The translations under genes and the position numbers were made by a program. A stretch of 64,000 nt of DNA. It comes from Lachnospiraceae bacterium (lineage in GTDB: Bacteria; Bacillota; Clostridia; Lachnospirales; Lachnospiraceae). This document shows, piece by piece, positions 42,556 to 52,484 of the stretch (the first letter of the stretch is position 1; every line of letters starts with the position of its first letter). Where the stretch lies: positions 1 through 64,000 of the forward strand of contig SVEK01000006.1 in assembly GCA_015057405.1 (NCBI GenBank), in the 5' to 3' direction. The notes beneath the pieces were generated by a model. It searched no databases. It had not been told where the DNA came from and saw only the letters and a list, made by a program, of their open reading frames with translations.

Positions 42556-45323
42556 GGATACATGAGATATCAAAGAGCTTACAGGCACAGGGAAATGATA
42601 TTAAAAGTTCAGATTTGGTAAAGCTTCTTAATGAAAATGGTTTTGAAGTTAAGGGGCCTAACAGTAATATAGAGGATGCTGCAATTGCATTCTTACTTAA
42701 TGAGTTTCAAAATGGTGGTGCAAAGAAAAATGATACAGCTGCGCCACAAAAGTCAGCTAATCAGTCAAAGTCTGCCAGCAAGTCAAAGACTGATAATAAG
42801 TCAGAAAATTCTACTGCAACTAATATAGAATCTTCAGAAAATCAGTCAGATAATGTTTCTGAAACTGAAACAAAAAAAGCACAGAAAGCAGAAAATGCGG
42901 AGCAAAAGGCTGAGTCGGAAGCTGATTCAAAGACAGCTTCAAAAAGAGGCGGAAGTTATACCAGTAACGGCAATTACTCAAGTGAGAGCAATGCCGAAAG
43001 TAATGCCGGAACTAATAATAGTGATAGTCGCTCAACCGGTAAAAATAATGGAAATAAAAATTACGAAAGAAGTAATGACAGAAACAACGATCGTGGCGAC
43101 AGAAGAAATGATAGAAATGATCGTGGCGGAAACAACAGAGGAAATAATAATCAGGGTGGTAATCATGGGGGTTATAATCGTGATAACAACCGTGATTACC
43201 GAGATGGTAGAGATAACCGAGAAGGCAGAGACGGAAGAAATCGCGATAACAGAGATTCCAGAGGCGGTCGCGGTACCGGCATGAGTAATGGTGGCGGTTC
43301 AAGAGAACGTCAATCAGGTTTCAAAGTGATTGAAAGATTTGAAAAAAGTCAGAGTGGTTTTGATAGTATTAAGCAGGAGCAAAAGCCTGGAAGAACCCAG
43401 CGCTCCAACAAAGGTAACAACAAAAAAGATTATGGTAAAAAGCATGGTAAAGACAGGTTTGATTATGATATGGAAGAAACTGTAAAACCATCCGGTAAGA
43501 AAAAAGATCCTAATCGTAAGGGCGCATTTATTAAACCTGAACCTGTTGTTAAGGAAGAACCGGAAGATACAATCCGCACAATTATTCTTCCTGAGAAAAT
43601 GACTTTGAAGGAACTTGGAGATAAGATGAAAGTTCCTGCTGCACAGATTGTTAAAAAGTTATTCCTTAAAGGTCAGATGGTTTCTATCAATCAGGAAATA
43701 AGTTTCGAAGAAGCTGAAGAAATCGCGCTTGAATATAACTGCATAGCTGAACTTGAAGAAAAAATTGATGTGATTGCAGAACTTCTTAAAGAGGCAGAAG
43801 AGGATGAAGAAAAACTTGTAAAACGTCCGCCTGTAGTATGTGTTATGGGTCACGTTGACCATGGTAAGACATCTCTTCTTGATGCAATCAGAAAGACTAA
43901 TGTGATTTCAAGAGAGGCAGGAGGAATTACACAGCATATAGGTGCTTATATGGTAAAATCCGGTGGAGAAAAGATTACATTCCTTGATACACCGGGACAT
44001 GAAGCGTTTACTTCAATGCGTATGCGTGGTGCTAAATCAACAGATATTGCAATTCTTGTTGTTGCTGCAGACGATGGAGTTATGCCACAGACTGTAGAGG
44101 CAATTAATCATGCAAAAGCAGCCGGAGTAGAGATAATTGTTGCTGTTAACAAGATTGATAAGCCGGGAGCTAATATTGAACGTGTTAAACAGGAACTTAT
44201 TGAGCATGAGCTGGTTGCTGAAGACTGGGGCGGAAGTACTGTATTTGTTCCTGTATCAGCAAAAACCGGTGATGGAATTAGCAATCTGTTAGAAATGATT
44301 CTTCTTACAGCTGAAGTATGTGAACTTAAAGCTGACCCTGACAGAAATGCCAGAGGTATTGTAATTGAAGCACAGCTTGACAAAGGAAGAGGTCCTGTTG
44401 CTACAATTCTTGTACAGAAAGGTACATTGCATGTTGGAGATCATATTGTTATAGGTTCATGTCATGGTAAAGTTCGTGCCATGATAGATGATAACGGTCG
44501 CAGAATTAAGGAAGCAAAACCGTCAACTCCTGTTGAGATTCTTGGTCTTAATGATGTGCCGGATGCAGGAGAAGTATTCCTTACAACTGACAATGAAAAA
44601 GAAGCAAGGACCATTGTTAACGCATATATTGACCAAAGTAAGGCAAAACTTATAGAAGATACTAAGCAGACAATGTCACTTGACGGTTTATTTGACCAGA
44701 TTCAGGCAGGTAAACTTAAAGAATTGAATATTATCGTTAAAGCTGATGTTCAGGGTTCTGTTGAAGCAATTAAGCAGAGTCTTCTCAAGCTCACCAATGA
44801 TGAAGTTGCAATACGAATTATTCATGGTGGTGTAGGTGCCATAAATGAGTCTGACGTTTCTCTTGCAATTGCATCAAGTGCTATTATCATAGGATTTAAT
44901 GTTCGACCTGATAATATGGCAAAAGCAACTGCTGACAGAGAAAAGGTAGACCTTAGACTTTACAAAGTTATCTATGATGCACTTGCTGATATAGAAGCTG
45001 CTATGAAAGGCTTGCTTGATCCGATTTATGAAGAAAAAGTTATTGGTCATGCAGAGGTTAGACAGACATTTAAAGCATCAGGTCTTGGAACTATTGCCGG
45101 TTCATATGTTCTTGACGGAAAAATTGAGCGTGGATGTAAGGCAAGAATTTATAGAGATGAAGAACTTATATTTGAAGGTAACCTCGCATCTCTTAAGAGA
45201 TTTAAGGATGATGTTAAAGAAGTGGCAACCGGATATGAATGTGGTCTTGTATTTGACGGATTTAACGATATTCATGTTGAAGATAAGGTTGAACTGTATA
45301 TTATGGTAGAGATACCAAGATAA
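42543..45323 (+). CDS. infB: Translation initiation factor IF-2
   Basis: 926 residues. IF-2 brings fMet-tRNA to the 30S subunit. The IF2N domain (1-52) is followed by an unusually Asn/Arg/Gly/Asp-rich low-complexity stretch (about 60-330, with [15 protein letters not shown]-type sequence), a second IF2N domain (about 340-395), the G domain ([12 protein letters not shown] at about 435, [14 protein letters not shown]) and domains II-IV. RBS AGGAGG within ylxQ. Overlong relative to the Bacillus protein because of the linker. Confidence 0.97.
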   Translation: MAKMRIHEISKSLQAQGNDIKSSDLVKLLNENGFEVKGPNSNIEDAAIAFLLNEFQNGGAKKNDTAAPQKSANQSKSASKSKTDNKSENSTATNIESSENQSDNVSETETKKAQKAENAEQKAESEADSKTASKRGGSYTSNGNYSSESNAESNAGTNNSDSRSTGKNNGNKNYERSNDRNNDRGDRRNDRNDRGGNNRGNNNQGGNHGGYNRDNNRDYRDGRDNREGRDGRNRDNRDSRGGRGTGMSNGGGSRERQSGFKVIERFEKSQSGFDSIKQEQKPGRTQRSNKGNNKKDYGKKHGKDRFDYDMEETVKPSGKKKDPNRKGAFIKPEPVVKEEPEDTIRTIILPEKMTLKELGDKMKVPAAQIVKKLFLKGQMVSINQEISFEEAEEIALEYNCIAELEEKIDVIAELLKEAEEDEEKLVKRPPVVCVMGHVDHGKTSLLDAIRKTNVISREAGGITQHIGAYMVKSGGEKITFLDTPGHEAFTSMRMRGAKSTDIAILVVAADDGVMPQTVEAINHAKAAGVEIIVAVNKIDKPGANIERVKQELIEHELVAEDWGGSTVFVPVSAKTGDGISNLLEMILLTAEVCELKADPDRNARGIVIEAQLDKGRGPVATILVQKGTLHVGDHIVIGSCHGKVRAMIDDNGRRIKEAKPSTPVEILGLNDVPDAGEVFLTTDNEKEARTIVNAYIDQSKAKLIEDTKQTMSLDGLFDQIQAGKLKELNIIVKADVQGSVEAIKQSLLKLTNDEVAIRIIHGGVGAINESDVSLAIASSAIIIGFNVRPDNMAKATADREKVDLRLYKVIYDALADIEAAMKGLLDPIYEEKVIGHAEVRQTFKASGLGTIAGSYVLDGKIERGCKARIYRDEELIFEGNLASLKRFKDDVKEVATGYECGLVFDGFNDIHVEDKVELYIMVEIPR

Positions 45324-45355
45324 TATTAAACTATATAATATTTAATAATTATAGT

Positions 45356-45382
45356 ACGGAGTTCCTTGTTTTGGGACTCCGT
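45356..45382 (+). other. Hairpin between infB and rbfA
   Basis: ACGGAGTTCC pairs with GGGACTCCGT (one G-U) around TTGTTTT. The sequence after it is not T-rich, so it is more likely a processing or partial-termination element. Confidence 0.55.
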
Positions 45383-45439
45383 ATCGTGTATAGTATGATT
45401 AATGGAAATATTAATTATACATGATTTGGAGGCTATATT

Positions 45440-45835
45440 ATGAATAGAAAATATATAAAAGAAACAAGAGTTAACGGGGAAGTTCAAAAGGAACTAAGCA
45501 GAATTATTCGTGAAGAGATTAAAGATCCCAGAATTCCTGCAATGACATCAGTTACTGATGTAGAAGTAACCGGAGATTTAAAATATGCTAAAATATATAT
45601 AAGTGTTCTTGCAGGCAGCGAAGAAAAAGCAGCTTGTATGAAGGGATTAAAAAGTGCCACACCATTTATACGAACAAAGCTTGCAAAGACAATTAATCTT
45701 CGTAATACTCCTGAACTTACATTTGTGTTAGATGAATCAATTGAGTATGGAGTAGAGATGTCTAAGAAGATTGCTGCACTTGGAATTAATAAGGATGATA
45801 ATGATGATGCCGAAACAGACGATGACGAAGAATAA
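45440..45835 (+). CDS. rbfA: Ribosome-binding factor A
   Basis: 131 residues, a KH-like 30S maturation factor. EIKDPRIPAMTSVTDVEVTGDL and RNTPELTFVLDESIEYG are diagnostic. RBS GGAGG. The acidic tail (DDNDDAETDDDEE) is longer than usual. It follows infB as in other Firmicutes. Confidence 0.96.
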   Translation: MNRKYIKETRVNGEVQKELSRIIREEIKDPRIPAMTSVTDVEVTGDLKYAKIYISVLAGSEEKAACMKGLKSATPFIRTKLAKTINLRNTPELTFVLDESIEYGVEMSKKIAALGINKDDNDDAETDDDEE

Positions 45836-45915
45836 TATATTTTTGGGTTTAGCATGATTAGCATTAGTAATTTGAACCGAATGAAACGGTTTAGTAATAA
45901 ACTATAGGTGATTTT

Positions 45916-46896
45916 ATGAATGAAGATATTAAAAATGAAATATGGAATGCTGTTGCTTTAGCAGACAGAATAGCAATAAGCGGTCACATAAAGGCTGATG
46001 GTGATTCTGTAGGTTCAACTATGGCTATGTATATCTATATAATGAAAAAGTTTCCTCAAAAAGAGGTTTATGTATATATGGATAATTTGCCGGACGTGTT
46101 TGGATATTTGTGTGACAAATATGATGTAATAACAGACCATCGTGATGTTAAGCCTGATTTGTTTATTGCTCTTGATTGTAGTGACTCCTCAAGGCTTGGA
46201 CAATGTGAGGAGTATTTTTACAACTCAAAATTGACAATAAATATCGACCATCACATAAGTAACCTTTCTTATGCAAAGATTAATTATTATGTGCCGGATG
46301 CCAGTTCAACAGGAGAAGTATTATATGGATTAATGGATGAGGAGTACATTGAGGGTGATGTTGCGACTGCTTTATATACTGCAATTATTCATGATACCGG
46401 TGTGTTCCAGTATTCCAATACTACCCGTAAAACTATGGAGATTGGCGGAGCATTACTTGAAAAAGGTGTTCCAAGTGATGTCATTATTGATAAATCATTT
46501 TATGAAAAGACATATACTCAGAATAAACTTTTGGCAAGATGTATATTGGAAAGTAAAATGTATATTGACGATAAATGCCTTGTTGCAATTGCTACCAATG
46601 AAATGTTCGATGACCTGGGGGCAGGACCGGCAGATTTGGAAGGAATAGTTAATCAACTTAGAATTACAAAGGGTGTTTTGGTTGCTGTGTTAATTCATGA
46701 AGTTGATCAGGGTGAATTTAAGATAAGTATGAGAGCAAACGGCTCTGCTGCCGATGTAAGTAAAGTTGCATTGTCTTATGGTGGCGGAGGCCATGTTAAA
46801 GCTGCAGGCTGTACCCTATATGGTGAGATTGATGAGGTAGTAGTAAGACTGGTAAATTCAATCAAAGAAGAGCTTGCATGTGGAGGACAGATTTGA
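45916..46896 (+). CDS. nrnA: Bifunctional oligoribonuclease and pAp phosphatase NrnA
   Basis: 326 residues of the DHH/DHHA1 family, degrading 2-5 nt RNAs and pAp. GHIKADGDSVGST, ALDCSDSSRLG and the name motif NIDHHISN coordinate Mn; the DHHA1 end has SYGGGGHVKAAGC. RBS AGGTG. Overlaps truB by four bases. Confidence 0.95.
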   Translation: MNEDIKNEIWNAVALADRIAISGHIKADGDSVGSTMAMYIYIMKKFPQKEVYVYMDNLPDVFGYLCDKYDVITDHRDVKPDLFIALDCSDSSRLGQCEEYFYNSKLTINIDHHISNLSYAKINYYVPDASSTGEVLYGLMDEEYIEGDVATALYTAIIHDTGVFQYSNTTRKTMEIGGALLEKGVPSDVIIDKSFYEKTYTQNKLLARCILESKMYIDDKCLVAIATNEMFDDLGAGPADLEGIVNQLRITKGVLVAVLIHEVDQGEFKISMRANGSAADVSKVALSYGGGGHVKAAGCTLYGEIDEVVVRLVNSIKEELACGGQI

Positions 46897-47810
46897 ACGG
46901 AATAATTAATATATACAAAGAAAAGGGTTATACTTCACATGATGTCGTTGCGAAGTTACGAGGGATTCTTAAACTGAGACGTATCGGTCATACGGGGACT
47001 CTTGATCCTGATGCTGAAGGTGTGCTTCCGATTTGTGTCGGAAAAGCAACATCATTATGTGAGTATCTTACTGAAAAAGAAAAAGAATATGAGGCTGATA
47101 TACACCTCGGAATAATAACAGATACGTTGGATTTAAGTGGTGAAATTTTAGAATCCAATGAATGCAATTGTTCCTATGATGAGATTGTTGACGCTGTAAA
47201 TTCCTTTCAGGGAGAGATAATGCAGATTCCACCAATGTATTCTGCCATAAAAGTCAATGGGAAGAGATTATATTCTCTTGCAAGAAATGGGCAGGAAATT
47301 GAGCGTAAACCACGAAAAGTCAACATTAAATCTATAGAAATAATTGAATATATTGAAGATAGTAAAATTGTCAGAATCAGAGCTACAGTTTCAAAAGGGA
47401 CATACATCCGCTCGTTGTGTGATGATATTGGCAGAAAATTAGGCTGTGGTGCCTGCATGGGAAAACTTGTAAGAACAAAGTCCGGTGTGTACGTAATAGA
47501 AGAAGCAATAAAGCTTGTTGATGTGGAAAATGCAGTGCGCAATGATGTGATTGCTAAATCAATTGCAACAATTGAATCTGTTTTTGGTATGCCGGCTGTT
47601 AGGACTTTGGCTGAGTTTGATAAAAGAGTCAAAAATGGTAATTATTTAGAAGAAAACATGGTGCAAAGTAAAACAGTACAAAAAGATGATGCTTACATTA
47701 TTACAGGAGATGATGATGTATGTGTTTATTTGTCGGATAATTCCTTTGCGGCAGTATATAGATTTGATAGAGAAAGAGAAGTATATAAGCCGTTAAAAAT
47801 GTTTATTTAA
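46893..47810 (+). CDS. truB: tRNA pseudouridine-55 synthase TruB
   Basis: 305 residues. It makes pseudouridine 55 in the T loop. HTGTLDPDAEGVLPICVG holds the catalytic Asp, and YEADIHLGIITDTLDLSG and SKGTYIRSLCDDIG are family motifs. TTG start at 46893 follows GGAGGACAGA and overlaps the nrnA stop (TTGA); the ATG at 46878 lies before the ribosome site. The C-terminal part is shorter than a full PUA domain. Confidence 0.95.
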   Translation: MNGIINIYKEKGYTSHDVVAKLRGILKLRRIGHTGTLDPDAEGVLPICVGKATSLCEYLTEKEKEYEADIHLGIITDTLDLSGEILESNECNCSYDEIVDAVNSFQGEIMQIPPMYSAIKVNGKRLYSLARNGQEIERKPRKVNIKSIEIIEYIEDSKIVRIRATVSKGTYIRSLCDDIGRKLGCGACMGKLVRTKSGVYVIEEAIKLVDVENAVRNDVIAKSIATIESVFGMPAVRTLAEFDKRVKNGNYLEENMVQSKTVQKDDAYIITGDDDVCVYLSDNSFAAVYRFDREREVYKPLKMFI

Positions 47811-47834
47811 AGTATTCGAAAGGATAAAGTATTA

Positions 47835-48755
47835 ATGGAAATAATTCACGGGAAAGAGTTTTGTATTGATAAACCGGTAGCTGTAACTATTGGAAAATAT
47901 GAAGCTATTCATAAAGGACATCAGATTCTAATACAGCATACGGAAAAGTATAAAGAAAAAGGATTATATCCTGTTGTATTCACCTTTGATGTTCATCCGA
48001 ATGTGAGATTTGATGATGAGGCAGTAAAACTGATTTATAATAATACAGAAAAAGAAAATATATTATCGGAACATAATATTGAATATCTTATTGAATATCC
48101 TTTTGATGATACTATAATCAATATGTCTCCAAGAGAATTCTTTGAAGAGATTCTCGTTAATAAGCTTAATGCAAAAGCCGTAATAGTCGGTGAGGAATTC
48201 CGTTTTGGTAATAAACGAAGCGGTGATGTGTCGACTCTCAAATCGCTGGGGGAAGAACATAATGTAATAATAGATGTTGTAGAAAAACAGTGTGTTGAAG
48301 AACACAAGATAAGCAGCAGTGAGATTAGAGAAGTTATTTTAAAAGGTAATATGGAATTTGCAACTAAGTTGCTTGGCCGACCTTACTCAATTACCGGTGA
48401 AGTTGTTCACGGAAAAAAACTCGGAAGAACAATAGGTATGCCAACAATTAATATTGTACCTGATTCTTTGAAAATCATTCCGCCAAGAGGTGTTTACACA
48501 TCCAAAATAAAGATTGATGATAAGATTTACGGCGGAGTATCTAATATAGGAGTAAAACCTACGGTAGACGGTACGGGTTTACTCGGATTGGAAACATATA
48601 TATTTGATTTTAATGCTGATGTATACGGAAAGACTGTGACTGTTGAATTACTACATTTTCAAAGAGAAGAAAAACGATTTGCTGATATAGAGATTCTTCG
48701 TGAACAGATGAATAAAGATAAAGAGGAAGCGTACGGAGTGTTGAATAATGAATGA
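47835..48755 (+). CDS. ribF: Riboflavin kinase/FAD synthetase
   Basis: 306 residues. It turns riboflavin into FMN, then FAD. The N-terminal adenylyltransferase motif is GKYEAIHKGHQ, slightly different from the usual GxFDGVHxGH. The kinase half has GKKLGRTIGMPTINI and GVSNIGVKPT. The RBS is weak (AAAGGA). Overlaps the acyltransferase start by 8 bases. Confidence 0.95.
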   Translation: MEIIHGKEFCIDKPVAVTIGKYEAIHKGHQILIQHTEKYKEKGLYPVVFTFDVHPNVRFDDEAVKLIYNNTEKENILSEHNIEYLIEYPFDDTIINMSPREFFEEILVNKLNAKAVIVGEEFRFGNKRSGDVSTLKSLGEEHNVIIDVVEKQCVEEHKISSSEIREVILKGNMEFATKLLGRPYSITGEVVHGKKLGRTIGMPTINIVPDSLKIIPPRGVYTSKIKIDDKIYGGVSNIGVKPTVDGTGLLGLETYIFDFNADVYGKTVTVELLHFQREEKRFADIEILREQMNKDKEEAYGVLNNE

Positions 48756-49770
48756 TACTTTTTTTTCAAAAAGATTTGATGGAATACAGGTATTAAGAGC
48801 CGTTGCTGCTATTATAGTTTTGATTAATCATGTTGCATTTGTTGGCAATGGTGGTTTTGGTGTGGATATATTTTTTTGTATCAGCGGATTTATTATGATG
48901 TATGTTACAGAAAAAAGTACAAAGAATTTTATTTCGAAACGAATTATCAGAATTTTTCCGTTGTATTACGCAATCACTTTGGTAACATTTATTGGATGTT
49001 ACGTTTTCCCGGGATTGTTTGCCGGTGATGGTTATGGCCCGGTGGGTTTGATTAAGTCATTATTATTTGTCCCCGGTGAAATAGGCGGTATTGCTAAACC
49101 TATAGTAAGAGTCGGCTGGACTCTTAATTATGAAATGTTTTTTTATCTTATTTTGTGGTGTTCAATGCATATCAGTCACAAATACAGAGGTGTAATAGCA
49201 GGTGTAGTTATGACTGTTATTGTTATTATTGGAAAACTGTTTAATAATTTGCCGGTTCCGGTTGAATTTTGGACAGATAGTATATTAATAGAATTTATAT
49301 TTGGTATCGTTGCATTTTGGTTTGTCAGATGGCTGACAATAAGTGAATGGTATAGAAAATGTGGCAATAAAAATATTACAAGAGCAGCCTGTGTTGTTGT
49401 TGCCCTTGCTTCGTTTATTTTTATGTGGTTTGTAAAATATAATGAAGGATTATCAGATATAGAAAGATGTATAATATATGGTATACCGGCATTTATAATA
49501 TTTGTAGGGATTTTTATTGCAACTTATGAATGTAAATTGCCTGGAATTGCTGTATTTCTTGGGGATATCAGTTATTCGATATATCTTATTCACTACTCTG
49601 TAGTCAGATTGACTAATAAATTAACTTGTCCGGATGGGATTGTAAATGCTAAAGCAATAATAGGCGCCATAGGCGCCCTTGTAATAACATTACTAATGAG
49701 TGTAATAAGTTATTATTTGATTGAGAAAAAACTTGTTGCTGTTTTATCAAAGTTCATCCGTAGACAATGA
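48748..49770 (+). CDS. Membrane acyltransferase (acyltransferase-3 family)
   Basis: 340 residues with about ten membrane helices. The family start is clear: FDGIQVLRAVAAIIVLINHV followed by GGFGVDIFFCISGF, with the active His in INHV. Such proteins O-acetylate or O-acylate surface sugars or peptidoglycan. It overlaps ribF by 8 bases, so it is translationally coupled to a housekeeping operon, and its last 24 bases overlap the convergent ABC-F gene. The substrate is unknown. Confidence 0.88.
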   Translation: MNDTFFSKRFDGIQVLRAVAAIIVLINHVAFVGNGGFGVDIFFCISGFIMMYVTEKSTKNFISKRIIRIFPLYYAITLVTFIGCYVFPGLFAGDGYGPVGLIKSLLFVPGEIGGIAKPIVRVGWTLNYEMFFYLILWCSMHISHKYRGVIAGVVMTVIVIIGKLFNNLPVPVEFWTDSILIEFIFGIVAFWFVRWLTISEWYRKCGNKNITRAACVVVALASFIFMWFVKYNEGLSDIERCIIYGIPAFIIFVGIFIATYECKLPGIAVFLGDISYSIYLIHYSVVRLTNKLTCPDGIVNAKAIIGAIGALVITLLMSVISYYLIEKKLVAVLSKFIRRQ

Positions 49771-51693
49771 AAGTGATTCCCAGTTTTCCATTAATTCAAG
49801 AAGCTGTTCTTCAAGTGCATTACGTTCCGTTGTTAATTCCATGAGAAGACCGGTATTACATGAGTTTTCTGGTTTGATTAGTTCTTCATCCAGTTCACTT
49901 ATGCGTTGTTCGGTTTCTTCGATTAGTTTTTCCGTATGCTCAAGTTCTCTTTGCAGTTTTCTTGCTGCTGCCTTTTGTTCCTTTTGTTTTGCCCAATCAG
50001 CTTTTGTATTGCGATTAATATCCACCGAAGTATCTGAAGTTGTCTGAACCGGCGAAGTAGTACTGTTTTTTTCGTATGCAAGTTCAATTGCCTCTTTTTT
50101 CTCAAGGTAATAGTCATAGTTTCCAATATATTTATTAATATGCCTGTCAGTTAAATGAAGAATGCCTGTTGCTGTACTGTTAATAAAGTATCTGTCGTGG
50201 GATACATAAAGTACAGTGCCTTTGTAATTCTTAAGTGCATTTTCAAGTAACTCTTTAGATACGATATCAAGGTGGTTTGTAGGCTCGTCAAGTATAAGGA
50301 AATTAGAGTCGGATAACATAAGCTTTAGAAGTGAAACACGACCCCTTTCTCCTCCGCTAAGGTCTTTTATTTGTTTGAAAACATCGTCACCGGTAAATAA
50401 AAATGCAGCAAGTACATTTCTGATTTCGGTTCCTGTCATATATGGGTATTCGTCATGAATTTCTTCAAAAATTGTATTGTCATCACTAAGAAGCTGTTGT
50501 TCCTGATCATAATATCCAATATGAACATTGGTACCGAGTCTGATATGCCCGGCATCAGCAGGAATAATTCTGTTGATAATTTTTAGTATAGTAGTTTTAC
50601 CGGTTCCGTTATCGCCAATTATTGCAATTCTTTCTCCGCGTTTTATATCAAATGATATATCTGAGAATAAATGATTACTTCCAAAGGCTTTTGAAAGATT
50701 CTCAACTGTAAGAACATCATTGCCGCTTTCAACATTCGGCTTAAATGAGATACGCATTTTATCATTAATTTCAAATGGTTTGCTGATTCGTTCCATTTTA
50801 TTTAATAATTTTTCACGACTTTCGGCGCGCTTAATTGATTTTTCTCTGTTGAACTGCTTTAATTTTGCAATTACTTCCTCCTGGTGTTTTATTTCCTGTT
50901 GCTGATTAATATATGCTTTAAGCATATTTTCCCTAAGCATTGCTTTCTTTTGGGAGTAAGCAGTATAATTGCCGGAAAAGACAGTTGACACACCATTATC
51001 GAGTTCGACAATTTTTGTTGAAATTCTGTCAATAAAGTATCTGTCATGGGCAACGATAAGAACAGCTCCCTTATATGATTTAAGGAAACCTTCAAGCCAG
51101 GCAATTGAATTCATATCAAGATGGTTGGTAGGCTCGTCAAGGATAATCAGATCAGGTGACGAAAGCAGGATTTTACCAAGTGCAACTCTGGTTTTCTGAC
51201 CCCCTGATAATGTTGATATGGTTTTGTTAAAGTCATCATTTGAAAAACCAAGGCCTTTAATAACTCCGGTTATTTCACTTTCACATGCATATCCGCCGAG
51301 TCTTTCATAAAGCGTGGTAAGATTGTTATATTCATCAAGCATTTTACTTAATTCTTCGCCGTCTTTTTGTTTCATGGTAAGTTCAAGCTCGCGTATCCTT
51401 ATTTCCATATCAAAGATATGCTTTTTGGCAGAACGTAATTCTTCATATATTGTTTTTTCCGAACTGATATCCTGTTGTTGTTTAAGATATCCGATAGTTT
51501 TATCTTTTGAGATAACCACTTCACCGTTGTCAGCCTGTTCGGCTCCGGTTATTATTTTTAAAAGGGTTGTCTTACCGACTCCGTTAATTCCTACTATTGC
51601 ACATTTTTCATTATCATTTACACAAAATGTAACGTCTGATAATACATTTTTTTCCCCAAATGAGATGCCAATATGGTTGCATGAAAGTATCAT
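49747..51693 (-). CDS. ABC-F family ribosome-associated ATPase
   Basis: 648 residues, two ABC domains and no membrane part. Walker A GINGVGKTTLL and GDNGTGKTTILK, signatures LSGGQKTRVALG and LSGGERGRVSLL, and Walker B LIILDEPTNHLD and LILDEPTNHLD are all intact. A charged interdomain linker (about 240-310) and a C-terminal coiled coil (about 560-648) are visible. It is of the YdiF/Uup type, which also sits near rex in Bacillus; these act on stalled ribosomes. Antibiotic protection is possible but not indicated. Divergent from rex. Confidence 0.92.
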   Translation of the reverse strand: MILSCNHIGISFGEKNVLSDVTFCVNDNEKCAIVGINGVGKTTLLKIITGAEQADNGEVVISKDKTIGYLKQQQDISSEKTIYEELRSAKKHIFDMEIRIRELELTMKQKDGEELSKMLDEYNNLTTLYERLGGYACESEITGVIKGLGFSNDDFNKTISTLSGGQKTRVALGKILLSSPDLIILDEPTNHLDMNSIAWLEGFLKSYKGAVLIVAHDRYFIDRISTKIVELDNGVSTVFSGNYTAYSQKKAMLRENMLKAYINQQQEIKHQEEVIAKLKQFNREKSIKRAESREKLLNKMERISKPFEINDKMRISFKPNVESGNDVLTVENLSKAFGSNHLFSDISFDIKRGERIAIIGDNGTGKTTILKIINRIIPADAGHIRLGTNVHIGYYDQEQQLLSDDNTIFEEIHDEYPYMTGTEIRNVLAAFLFTGDDVFKQIKDLSGGERGRVSLLKLMLSDSNFLILDEPTNHLDIVSKELLENALKNYKGTVLYVSHDRYFINSTATGILHLTDRHINKYIGNYDYYLEKKEAIELAYEKNSTTSPVQTTSDTSVDINRNTKADWAKQKEQKAAARKLQRELEHTEKLIEETEQRISELDEELIKPENSCNTGLLMELTTERNALEEQLLELMENWESLSLSTDEL

Positions 51694-51722
51694 AATTAAT
51701 CATCCTTATCAAAAGTGTGAGA

Positions 51723-51751
51723 TTGACATATTCTTAACAATCCTATATAAT
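51723..51751 (+). promoter_or_regulatory. Promoter of rex with possible Rex operator
   Basis: TTGACA (51723-51728) and TATAAT (51746-51751) with a 17-base spacer. Bases 51723-51740 read TTGACAT-ATTC-TTAACAA, where the clostridial Rex site is TTGTTAA-N4-TTAACAA; the right half is perfect and the left half matches at 4 of 7. The site overlaps the -35 box and spacer, as expected for autorepression. Confidence 0.65.
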
Positions 51752-51812
51752 CATTGTAAATAATATCATAATATGAATAACATGGCAAATGAAAGGTTGC
51801 AGGTGGAAAACG

Positions 51813-52445
51813 ATGACCGAAAAGAGTATTTCCAGAGCTGTTATTAAGAGGCTTCCCAGATATTACAGATACCTTGGTGAGCTTATGGAAAATGGAATAG
51901 TTAGAATATCTTCGATGGAATTAAGCGAACGAATGAAAGTTACAGCGTCGCAAATCAGACAGGATTTTAATAATTTTGGTGGGTTTGGACAACAAGGTTA
52001 CGGATATAATGTTGAGTATTTGTATAAAGAAATCGGAATGATTCTTGGACTTGAGTCGACACATAACGTAATAATTATTGGGGCCGGTAATGTGGGAAGA
52101 GCTCTTGCCAATTATTCTGATTTTAATAAACGAGGATTTGTTTTTACTGCAATCTTTGATAATAATCCAAAGTTGTGGGAAGAAAACATTGGTAGTTGCA
52201 AAGTACAACCTGTTGATATGCTTGAAGAATATGTTAGAGAGCACAAGGTAGAGATTGCTGCACTTACTTTGCCAAAGGAAAGTGCGCCCCAGGTTGCAGC
52301 AAAGTTAGTTAATCTTGGAGTAAAAGCAATATGGAATTTTGCACCGACTGACCTTAATCTTCCGGAAGATGTTCTTGTAGAAAATGTTCATCTTGCTGAA
52401 AGTCTTATGCGTTTGTCATTCAGGATTAAGGAGAGCGGTATTTAG
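51813..52445 (+). CDS. rex: Redox-sensing transcriptional repressor Rex
   Basis: 210 residues. Rex senses NADH/NAD and represses fermentation genes. The winged helix (ISSMELSERMKVTASQIRQD) precedes the Rossmann domain (IIGAGNVGRALANY) and the C-terminal swapped helix. The ATG at 51813 follows AGGTGG. Next to it on the other strand is the ABC-F gene. A possible autoregulatory operator is at 51723. Confidence 0.96.
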   Translation: MTEKSISRAVIKRLPRYYRYLGELMENGIVRISSMELSERMKVTASQIRQDFNNFGGFGQQGYGYNVEYLYKEIGMILGLESTHNVIIIGAGNVGRALANYSDFNKRGFVFTAIFDNNPKLWEENIGSCKVQPVDMLEEYVREHKVEIAALTLPKESAPQVAAKLVNLGVKAIWNFAPTDLNLPEDVLVENVHLAESLMRLSFRIKESGI

Positions 52446-52484
52446 AGAATTTTATTGTATGGTTATTTTGGGGAGGTGTGTAGC

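Noticed and set aside
43012-43302. Minus-strand Tyr/His/Arg-rich open frame.
   Set aside because: It is the complement of the low-complexity IF-2 linker.
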